Assembly (NCBI RefSeq): GCF_000715075.1 | Contig: NC_134102.1 | Span: forward strand, 104,730,001-104,794,000 | Source of the DNA: Nicotiana tabacum | Lineage: Eukaryota > Streptophyta > Magnoliopsida > Solanales > Solanaceae | Length of the DNA stretch: 64,000 bases | Reading direction: 5' to 3' | In this document: positions 55,065 to 64,000 of the stretch, one piece after another | Layout of the letters: every line of letters starts with the position of its first letter | Numbering within the stretch: position 1 is the stretch's first letter | The notes under the pieces: generated by a model | What the model saw: the letters and a program-made list of their open reading frames with translations, nothing else | The model's database searches: none | Told to the model about the DNA's origin: nothing | Made by a program: the position numbers and the translations under genes

Positions 55065-56440
55065 CTTTAAAAATACATTTTGGCTTCTACTAATTTCATT
55101 CTTATTTCTTTAAGTTTGCATTTAAATAATTTAATTCTTAATACTATAATTAAATTTTATTTTATATTCTGATTTCTTTGCTGATGATCTATTTTGAAAA
55201 TAATTTATGTACTCTAAGATTTGTGTAAACTTGAAAAATAATTTTACCTATATGATGAATTTGGAAAGGGATAAAATTGGATTATTTTTCTAGTTAGTGA
55301 ATTCAAATCCGGGGAAAAATGGTCAATTCAAATACTTTATTATATATTTTAATCACTAATGGAAATAATTTATTGTTTGAGGATTTAAATTATTAATTTT
55401 GTCTCATAGCATTAAATATATGTTTAATTATAACTATAGTTTTATCCGCAATATTCTTGTATCAAATGATAAAAATAGAACTTTTGCACTTTATATTTGT
55501 CATAGCGTTAGTAAATGACTTTTGTCAATTACTTCTCTCTCTCTTTTTCTCTTGTTATTACAAAATACTTTCATAATTATTTTTTTAATAATATTTTAAA
55601 ATCTATATTAATATTTATATCTGAGCAAATAATTGATTGAAGAATAAAATAAGTAATAAATCTTAGTTAATTTAAAACTCCTAAATATTAACGTTAAAAT
55701 AAAATGCAATATTTGTTTAAATGATAAAAATAATTTTCTCATAGTAATTATATTAAATATCTTCTGAATATACATAGATGATGAATTTAGTTAAATTAGT
55801 TGTACATTATTTTGTAATTATACATATCTTATAATATAATTTACAAATATGTTAAATTTTATATCACCTGACATCTCTTTATGAATACACTTTGGCTTCT
55901 ACTAATTTCATCCTTATTTCTTTAAGTTTTCGTTTAACTAATTCAATTATTAATACTATAATTAAATTTTATTTTATATTCTGATTTCTTTTATCGCCGA
56001 TGGTCTTTCTCTGAAAAATAATTTATGTACTCTAAGATTTGTGTAAACTTGAAAAATAATTTTATCTATATGATGAATTTGGAAAGGAATAGAATTGGAT
56101 TATTTTTCTAGTTAGTTAATTCAAATCCGGGGGAAAAAGGTCAATTCAAATACTTAATAATATTTTTTAAACAACTAATAAAAATAATTTATTTTTTGAG
56201 TATTTAAATTATTAATAGTAGCTCATAGCATAAAATAAATGTTTAATTATAACTATAATTTTATCCACAAAATTCTTATGTCAAATGATAAATAATGAAC
56301 TTTTGCACTTATGTTTGTCATAGTCTTAGTAAATGACTTTTGTCAATCACTTTTCTCTCTCTCTTTCTCTTGCTATTATAAAATATTTTCTTAATTATTT
56401 TTTCTAATAATGTTTTAAAATCTATATCAATATTTATATT
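55065..56440. repeat. AT-rich background DNA with two tandem units of about 0.8 kb
   Basis: Unit 1 (52143-52208 plus 55065-55810) and unit 2 (55811-56440, continuing at 62065) align throughout. Shared words include CTTTGGCTTCTACTAATTTC, GTACTCTAAGATTTGTGTAA and GTAAATGACTTTTGTCAAT. No gene is seen. The fold is broken by S3 in unit 1 and S4 in unit 2. Confidence 0.85.
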
Positions 56441-57299
56441 TGTCACGACCAAAAATCTAACTAGCCGTGATGGCACCTAACCTCACCCGCTAGGTAAGCC
56501 AAATAACAACAATCCGATTCAATTAATATTTAATTGACTCTAATACACTCCCCAAGGACTGGTAGTACAAATCATGAGCTTCTAAGATTAGAATTTATGA
56601 AACTAGTGCGAAATAAAAATACGTCATCTATTTGAAATATATATGAACAGATTTAAAAATTCTAAAGCTACCTAGAACAAGAGGCAGTTGTGACTGGATC
56701 GCAGGTACATCTTCAATGCTAGCTCCCGCCATACACAACAACATTAGCATCCAAAATCTGTACGCAAGTTGCAGAAGTGTAGTATGAGTACAGCCGACTC
56801 CATGTACTCAATAAGCAATAAACCTAACCTTAGGTTGAAAGTAGTGACGAGCTGAAACAAAGATCAGCGTACAACACCAATAACCAGCAACCGTTCATAA
56901 CAATATAATGAAAGTAACACTAGTAATAACTCAATAATAAAATGCTCAGCTCGTCTACAATTTCTAAAAAAAATAAATATTTTCTTTTCAAGTATAACAG
57001 TAAAACTCAAATCTTTTGCCGAAAATCACCGAAAATATGAGTAAGCCTGAAATCTATGATTTTTCTCAAACATTTTAACGACAGACAAGAAATTTTATTA
57101 TTAGATGGCATGAGGAAAAATACTTCTCTATGCCTACATATCATGTATACATGTCTAATGTAATGCGGCACAGTGATGAACTCATGTACTCACACTCTCA
57201 AAGTACTCAATCTTACTGTGTCGCATTTCCACTCACCACGCTCAATATTCAACACACTCAGTCACTCGGCACTGTACATGGCAGATTCAGCCCAAATAT

Positions 57300-57545
57300 A
57301 AATGACAACTTGCACACATTCACTCAGTACTATATATAGCCAATCCAGCCCAGGGAAGATCCATCCCAAATATATATGCATAATAACTGACATTCAGTCA
57401 TTCAGTACTGTACAGGGCCAATCCACCCCAGGGAACTCCATCCCAAATATAAATAGATAAATAAGGCATCTCCATGCCCTGAGAAGTCCATCCCAAACAT
57501 AAATAAATAAGGCAACTCCATGTCCTGGGAAATCCATCCCAAATA
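57300..57545. repeat. Imperfect tandem repeat in S4
   Basis: Three to four copies of a CCAATCCAGCCCAGGGAA ... CCATCCCAAATAT unit are present. The same theme is in the B LTR at 13920-14165. Confidence 0.75.
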
Positions 57546-58221
57546 TAATGTCATCTGCGCTCACTGTGGGGGGTGCAAACTTCGGAGGGGCTCCTTCAGT
57601 CGAAGTGCTATAATAAGCCAATCTAGCATGTTGCAGCATGCAGCCCCATCCCATAATAATAAAGCCTATAAGGTATGCTGCGGCGTGCAGCCCCGATCCA
57701 TATAATAATAACATATATAAAGCCAATATGGCATGCTGCGGCGTGCAGCTCGATCTCATAAATATTCTCATAATGGAGACCCTCGACCTCACTCAATCAC
57801 CAATCTCTCCAGTCTCTCGGGCTTACAATATCATGAAACTAGCCCAAAATGATGATATGATGAATCCATAAATAGCAACAGAGACTGAGTGATGATATGA
57901 AATGAACGAAGATGACTGAGTATGAAATTATAATTTAAACAAATAATTCAATAGCAATACGACCTTTGTGGGTCTCAATAATACCTACATATAGCCTCAG
58001 CATGATTTTTAACATGATTCTCAGCTCAATTTCTCTAACACATGAAGGTGCATGGAAAATGCCAAGATTATTTGACTACACAATTTCACAAAATTAATTA
58101 CGTCATAATTTCTACGGTGCACACCCACACACCCGTTACCTAGCATATGCGTCATTTCCAAAAAAATCACATAACACGTATATTCAGGGTTCATACCCTC
58201 AACTCCAAGTTTAGAAGTGTT

Positions 58222-58628
58222 ACTTACCTCAAACCATGCAATTCTCTATTCCAATATGCCCTTGCCTCGTGAATCGGCCTCCGAATGCCTCGAATCTGGT
58301 CACAATTAATTCGATATAGTCAACACAAATTATAGGAATCATTTCCATATGAGAATACTAAATTTCACCATTAAATCCGAAAATCCATCCAAAAATCGAC
58401 AGTGGGGCTCACATCTCGGAATCCGACAAAAATTATAAAATCCGAACCCACATTCAACCACGAGTCCAACTATATCAAAATTACTCAAATTCGACCATAA
58501 CTCGGCATTCAAATCCTCAATTAAAGTCTATGAAATTTTCTACAATTTTCAAACCAAAATACTAATTTGTTGATAAAAAAAATAGTAGATTCATGTTACT
58601 TAACCAAAATCGAGTTAGAATCACTTAC
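58222..58628 (-). promoter_or_regulatory. Paired splice-donor-like motifs, S4
   Basis: ACTTACCTCAA (58222) and ACTTACCCAAA (58623) are 401 bp apart. The second has lost the optimal AG before the GT. Confidence 0.45.
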
Positions 58629-60006
58629 CCAAATCCATATGGTGAAAATCGCCTAAAAAATCGCTTCAATTCGAGCTCCCTAGCTCCAAATGTGTTAAAA
58701 ATGACCAAACCCCCGTTTTAAAATTTGTCCAGGCAAGTCGCATTTGACACCTGAGACTTATAAATCGCATTTGATACCTGCGATTTGCCTCTGCCCCAGA
58801 TAAATAACAATCTTTCCCGACACGAAAATGGGCATAACTCTCTCATACGATGTCCGAATTCGACGCTTCTTTTTGCTATGGTTCTGTAATTGAATACGAA
58901 TATAATGCTTCAATTAAAACTGAATTTGGAGCTCATTTGCTTAATGTGGTACCACTTATGCTTGAAGAAACAACATCAAAATATTTTATAAATATCCAAA
59001 TTAAATTTCAGGCATACGCCCATATCCAAAATCACGATCCGGACCTAAGAGAATTATCAAAACTCCGACCCGAGATTGAATACTAAAAAGTCAAATTTGG
59101 TTAACTCTTTACTTAAGCTTCTGTAATGACCCGACCGGTCGTTTTGCTTTCTAGAACCCTGTTCCCCTATATAAGACTTCCCGTACGTACTTTTATTATT
59201 TTATGACTTACGGGGATGGTTAGTTCGGAATTTGGAAGGGGTCGGATTGAAATCGGAACACTTGGTTCCTTAAGGTTGGCTTAAAAGGTTAAGTTTGACT
59301 TTGGTCAATACTTTTGGGTAAACGACCTCGGAATTGGGATTTTACGGTTCCAATAGGTTCGTATGATGATTTTGGACTTGGGCGTATGTTCGGATCGGGT
59401 TTTGGATGACCCGGGAGCGTTTCAGCGCCTAATAGTGAAAGTGGGCATTTTGGGTGAATTTTATAAGTTTAGGTTGAAGTGGATCCTTACATTATAGATG
59501 TCCATTTGGGATTCCGAGCCTAGAAATAGCTCTGTATGGTGATTATGGACTTAGGGGCGCGTCCGGAAGTGGATTTGGAGGTCCGTAGGCCGTTTCGGGG
59601 TCATTTGGCGAAAAATAGAAATTTAAAGTTTTTGGAATGTTTTACCGAGGGTGGACTTTTTGATATCGGATTCAGATTCCGGTTCCGGAAGTTGGAGTAG
59701 GTCTGTAATGTCATTTAAGACTTGCACGCAAAATTTGGCGTCATTCCGAGTTGATTTGATAGGAATCAGATGCGCGAGAGTATTTTTAGAAGTTTTTGAG
59801 TTCATGAGTTAATCCATGCGTTTTGGCGTCCGATTCGTGGGTTTTGATGTTATTTGAGTGTTTTGATCGCTCGAGCGAGTTCGTATGATGTTGTTAGACT
59901 TATGTGTGTGTTTGGTGTGGAGCCCCGAGGGCTCGGGTGAGTTTCTGACGTTCGGGAGGATGAGAAAAAAACTTTAATTTTTCTGGTGTTTCTTGGCAGC
60001 TGTTGC

Positions 60007-60250
60007 AGGTCTCGCAAATGCGAGAATTTGTTTGCATTTGCGAACCTCGCATTTGCGAGAAAGGCTTCGCAATTGCGAAGAAGCCTAACCTGGGCAGTGT
60101 TCGCATTTGCGACATTTTGGTCGCATTTGCGATCTCAACAGTGTCCGTATATGCGACCTTGGCAGTAGAATCCCAGGTTCGCATTTGCGATAGATTTGTC
60201 ACATTTGCGACCTTCGCATTTGCGAACCAGGTTTCGCAAATGCTACATCT
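60007..60250. repeat. CpG-rich palindrome array, S5
   Basis: TCGCAAATGCGAGA, TTCGCATTTGCGA and CTTCGCAATTGCGAAG units are present. Confidence 0.85.
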
Positions 60251-60361
60251 GAGACTTGTACACAGCTCTATTAAATGCGGGACTTAGGCTATTTAGCTCA
60301 TTTTCTTTCATCTCTTGGGCGATTTTGGAGCTCTTGGAAGGGGGGTTTTCACCTAGCACTT

Positions 60362-60773
60362 TGAGGTAAGTAATTTCTACACAATATGAGTTAAAACATA
60401 GATTATGGGTAGATTAATATGTAAAAATTTGGTAAAATCAAGGGTTTAGATGAAAACCTAGGTTTTGGATAAAAAAAGGGATTTGACCACGAAATTGGTT
60501 ATGGAATGTAGTAAAAATCATATATTTGAGTTCGTGAGGTTATGGGTAACAACTTTCTTCAAATATTTCTGGAATCCGGGTACGTGGGCCTGGTGGTGAA
60601 TTTTAGGAATCTTACATTTAGGGTTGGTTAATCACTTTAATAGTTGGAATATGAACTTTTGAACATGTATTGATTAGTTTATATACTATTTGATTAGTTT
60701 TGGATTGTTCGGCACCAAATTGAGGGTTTGAGCAAAATCTTGGACCGGAAAGTAGGCTTGAGGCGAGGTAAGT
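60362..60773 (+). promoter_or_regulatory. Paired splice-donor-like motifs, S5
   Basis: TTGAGGTAAGTAA (GT 60366) and GCGAGGTAAGTC (GT 60768) are 402 bp apart. Confidence 0.5.
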
Positions 60774-62469
60774 CTCTTTTCTAACCTTGTAAAAGGAAAT
60801 TAACCCCATAGGTGAATTGAATTAAAATGTGCTTCTATTTGCGGGGGCTACCTACGCACGAGGTGACGAGAGTCCGTACGTAGCTACTAATTACTTTATT
60901 TTTCAGATAGTCTAGGACCCATATCATGCTATACTTATAATGTTTTTACCCTACTTGTTAACTTAATTGCTTAAGTATTTTGAAACCTGATAAAAGAATT
61001 AAATTTCACTTACTTGAAGTTGTGAATGGAACACTTGACTGTTATTGAGAATTTGTGTTTTCCTTAAAATATTTTCTATTTGTGGAGCGAGCCGAACGCC
61101 TCGGTAGCAGATAGATGCATCTATGGTTCATACCGTTCGACCCTCGGTAGTGCACGATAAATCTTTGAAACCAATTATAATTGATATTGCTTCTTTGGCT
61201 TGAGATATAAATTGTTAAAGGATGAAAAATAAATTTGGGACTTAATATTGGTAAAGGGATTGTTTACTATTTCCTGTTATTGGGTTTTGTATTCTTCATG
61301 TAATTCATGCTTAATTAAAAATTTGACATATTATTGTTAGCCCATAATAAGTGTCAAAGTTGACCCCTCGTCACTACTTCTTCGAAGTTAAACTGGATAC
61401 TTATTGGGTACATATTGTTTATGTACTCACGCTACACTTTTGCACTTAAATGTGCAGGATCTGAGGTAGGTGCATCTGGATATCAGTCTGGCGCGCACAC
61501 TTGATTACCACTTCGAGGCTTCACGGTGAGCTGCCTTCTGAGCCAGTTCTGCAGCAGCCAGAGTCTTTCTTTTGATTGTATTTTTCTGTCTATTTCACTT
61601 TCGGACAATAGACTAGTATTCTTTTGTATATTCTACTAGATGCTCATACACTTTTGACACCAGGTCTTGGCAAACACTAGTAGACTTGCGACTTTGGTTT
61701 TATTCTATGATTATGATTGTACACAGTTGCTTTCGTGTTATTTATTTTAGATCTGTTATTTATAAAATTCTTTTTAATTAAGGAACGTTTAATTACTTGG
61801 AAAAAAATTTATTAAAAAGGGGAAATCACATGACTAGTTCACAGATGGTTTGCCTAGCGGCGGCGTTAGGCGCCATCACGGCATATTATGAAATTGGATC
61901 GTGACAACTTCCAACATGGAATTCATTCTTCCGAACATGTTCCGAAATACCTGAAAACAAAACCGACGATCCATACACGTCATAATATATCATATGAAGC
62001 TATTCAAGACTTCAAATAGTTAAAAGGGGCGTAAATTCCCAAAACGAAAAGTCGGGTCGTTACTATATCTAAGTAAATTATTGATCGGATAATAAAATTA
62101 ATAGCCAATAGACCAATCTCACATAGAATACTCATAGCATTTATAAGTTAAATACTGATTTGAATAAAGAACAAAGCAAACTACTTCCTCTTTCCTTATT
62201 TTATTTTTTATATCATAATTGTTCACCTAAAATTTAGCATGATTATATATTTTTTTGAGATAAAAAACGTATTGTATAAAATTCATATATAAGGTAAAAC
62301 ATATAAATATTTGGTGTTATTTAATTATGCTTTAATTTAAATTCATATAAGATAAAACTTTAATAATTTTAAAGTCCTAAATATTAGGACCTCTTACTTA
62401 ATTCAAATAAGGAAAGGTATAATAAGTAATAAATCTTATTTAATTTCAAACTCCTAAATATTAGCTAGA

Positions 62470-62580
62470 AGAATAATCAAATAACTATTTCGTCTAGTGT
62501 GAACTATATTTTAAAAGGATAAAAAAGGCGAACGACATTTTGTTATTGACCTTCATGCTTTTAATATAGTATAGATAGAT
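62470..62580. repeat. Dispersed repeat copy 1 ending CTTTTAATATAGTAT
   Basis: It shares with 63430-63550 the words TTTGTCTAGT-like, GCGAACGA and CTTTTAATATAGTAT at matching spacing. The class is unknown; possibly the end of a non-LTR or DNA element. Confidence 0.6.
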
Positions 62581-63429
62581 AGATAAATTCCTACATAGTT
62601 CAAGTGAGAAAAAATCTAATAAATAATTTTTTATGAATTTAAAAGTTTTTAATATTACTGGGTTGTTGCTGTTGTAAAAGTTCTTAATATTAAGAAAATA
62701 AGTAATGACCCCAATTAATGTTATATTTTACTTAGGAAAATAAGTAATGACCCAGTTATTCCTCATAAATTGTATTTCTTAGTTTTAATTTAATATGAAA
62801 GTAAGAAAATAATTGAAAATCTATTATCATTCACTGCTTTTCAACTATGATAATATCTTGGTTTAACTTTGTATAATCATTAAGAAATTAAGAATAATAT
62901 ATTGTTAGTTTGCATTTAATAAATAAGATATCATATTACTTAATTTAAACAAAATATAATAGAAAAAATATTATGTTAAGAAAAATCGTTCCTTTCCATT
63001 CTAAAGTATTGTCCACCCTTCTTTTACTTGTCATTAAATAAATTCCTTAAATTGAATTTATTTTTAATTTATTTTAGTTCTTAGATTTTAAATTGATACG
63101 GCATCTAGGGTCAAACTTCCTAATATTTAGTAAGAGAATATTTAAGTCAAATCATTTTTAATATTTAGCTTAGAGTTATTGCTTAAATCTTTGGTTTTAG
63201 AAGTAATGAATTTTAAAAGGAAATAATTTATATAGCTAAAATCTTTCTTTATTTTAAATTCTTCGATTTAGAAGTTTGTATATAGTTTGAATAAGGAGTG
63301 ATTTAATATTTAAAATTTTAATTAATTTCGAAGCCCTAAATATTAGAAAAATAATTAAATGATTATTCCTAAATATAAGGGAAACAATTAAATGTCTATT
63401 ATTAAATATTAGGGAGATAATTAAATAAA

Positions 63430-63550
63430 TATTCCTAAGTATTATGATAATAATTAAAAGACTATTTTGTCTAGTCTGAACTCTAGTTTTAAAGGGTAAA
63501 AAAAGCGAACGATATTTCATTAAGTGCCTTCGTGCTTTTAATATAGTATC
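63430..63550. repeat. Dispersed repeat copy 2 ending CTTTTAATATAGTAT
   Basis: This is the second copy of the block at 62470-62580. Its end directly adjoins the truncated LTR F. Confidence 0.6.
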
Positions 63551-63555
63551 GATTA

Positions 63556-64000
63556 GTGTTCCGTTCGGTGGCTTAAGGTCTCGAGCATCTTCGTATTGTA
63601 TATCATGACTTGCGTGTGTGGCCAGGTTCGATTTTCGGATGATTCAGGATTGATTTGGAAGAATGATTCTTGTTTTAGAAGCTTAAGTGACAAGAGTTGA
63701 CCGGAGTTTGGCTTTTATGTAGACGACTCTGGAATGGTATTTTAATGATTCCAATAGTTTCGTATGGTAATTATGGACTTGTGCATATGCCCGTACTTGC
63801 ATTTGGATATTTCTAGAAGGTTTCGGCACTATTTGGTGAAAGTTGGCAATTTGAAGGTTTGGAAAGTTCATAGGTTTGACTGGGAGTTGACTTCGATGTT
63901 ATCGAGTTCGGATTATTGTTCTGAGAGTTGGAATATGTTTGATATGTCATTTGAAACTTGTATGCAAAATTTGGGTTCATTCCAGATTGGTTAGTCTTGA
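63556..64000 (+). mobile_element. F: truncated LTR running off the window
   Basis: It is related to the start of the E/S3 LTRs from the CGTTCGGTGGCTT word onward (GAGCATCTTCG, GACTTGCGTGTGTGGCC, GATTTGGAA), but lacks the first about 35 bases including the TGTAAYGACCCG end. Confidence 0.75.

Larger units (their letters stand above)
59122..61906 (+). mobile_element. S5: solo LTR inserted in solo LTR S4
   Basis: This 2785-bp unit runs TGTAATGACC ... GATCGTGACA, flanked by GCTTC (59117-59121) and ACTTC (61907-61911), a duplication with one change. It is an E-like LTR, but its last about 600 bp diverge from E and S3 (from about 61210). Palindrome array at 60007-60250, ATTAAAT box near 60270, donor-like sites at 60362 and 60764. 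Confidence 0.9.
56441..62064 (-). mobile_element. S4: solo LTR, minus strand, split by S5
   Basis: Without S5 it is about 2.84 kb (56441-59121 plus 61907-62064). It begins TGTCACGACC and ends GTCGTTACT, with the last base decayed. The flanks ATATT and ATATC are a near duplication. It carries CCAATCC / CCATCCC tandem repeats at about 57300-57545, an inverted GGATCGGG-type repeat at about 57620-57765, donor-like sites at 58222 and 58623, and only a remnant of a palindrome array at about 58735-58790. Confidence 0.85.
62065..63555. other. AT-rich background DNA with degenerate repeats
   Basis: The first about 40 bases continue tandem unit 2. CTAAATATTAG words recur, and a degenerate tandem repeat of about 43 bp with TATTCCTAAATATTAGGGA-like units lies at about 63340-63470. 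A block ending CTTTTAATATAGTAT occurs twice (about 62470-62580 and 63430-63550). No gene is recognised. Confidence 0.6.

Noticed and set aside
59168..59175. TATATAAG near the S5 left end as its promoter
   Set aside because: It lies far upstream of the array and leader and is absent from the matching place in related LTRs, so it is more likely chance in this copy.

Overview
This is repeat-rich plant nuclear DNA, most likely from a Solanaceae (Nicotiana-like) genome. The family assignment is inferred from recognising the LTR ends (TGTAAYGACCCGACCGGTCG ... GGGTCGTGACA), the initiator-tRNA-Met primer sites and Tekay/Del-type (chromovirus) Ty3/gypsy polyproteins; no database was searched. I see no host protein gene, rRNA or tRNA gene. 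Almost every base lies in a nest of LTR retrotransposons and solo LTRs inserted into each other, on an AT-rich background that surfaces only at 52143-52208, 55065-56440 and 62065-63555. All identity estimates are by eye.

Layout. Element B (minus strand) is the outermost element on the left. Its visible internal region (1-404 and 11127-13334) has no recognisable gag-pol. Its primer site is at 13321-13332, and its 5' LTR is split into 13336-14352, 24586-25211 and 51358-52142. Element A (minus, 405-11126) is a full-length gypsy element with decayed gag-pol, inserted into the B internal region. Element E (plus, 14353-24580, perfect target duplication CCTGC) sits in the B LTR. It has two LTRs, a primer site and a polypurine tract around 4.5 kb of non-coding DNA, so it is a LARD-like non-autonomous element. 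Element C (minus, 25212-48464) is a decayed gypsy element, also in the B LTR. It is interrupted by element D (plus, 28267-38549, perfect duplication CATAA, the best preserved gag-pol here) and by solo LTR S1 (39691-42685, perfect duplication CATAG). The right LTR of C changes into B-type LTR sequence at the point where solo LTR S2 (48465-51357) sits. To the right of the nest, solo LTR S3 (52209-55059, perfect duplication AATCT) and solo LTR S4 (minus, 56441-62064, itself split by solo LTR S5 at 59122-61906) lie in AT-rich DNA that carries a tandem duplication of about 0.8 kb. A truncated LTR, F, runs off the right edge.

What stands out is shared cis-architecture across otherwise different LTR families. 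(i) Dense arrays of short CpG-rich palindromes (CGCA-N-TGCG type) sit just upstream of the TATA-like box or transcribed leader. (ii) Two perfect AG/GTAAGT splice-donor motifs lie about 400 bp apart in most LTRs. (iii) In all three coding elements (A, C, D) a polypyrimidine tract plus AG acceptor abuts the gag ATG. Together these suggest a leader intron that starts in the LTR and ends at gag, which would remove the primer site from translated mRNA. (iv) A short inverted repeat sits just before the polypurine tract, even in the non-coding element E. The coding regions are inactivated mainly by C-to-T or G-to-A changes, including Asp-to-Asn losses in the integrase of A and the reverse transcriptase of C.
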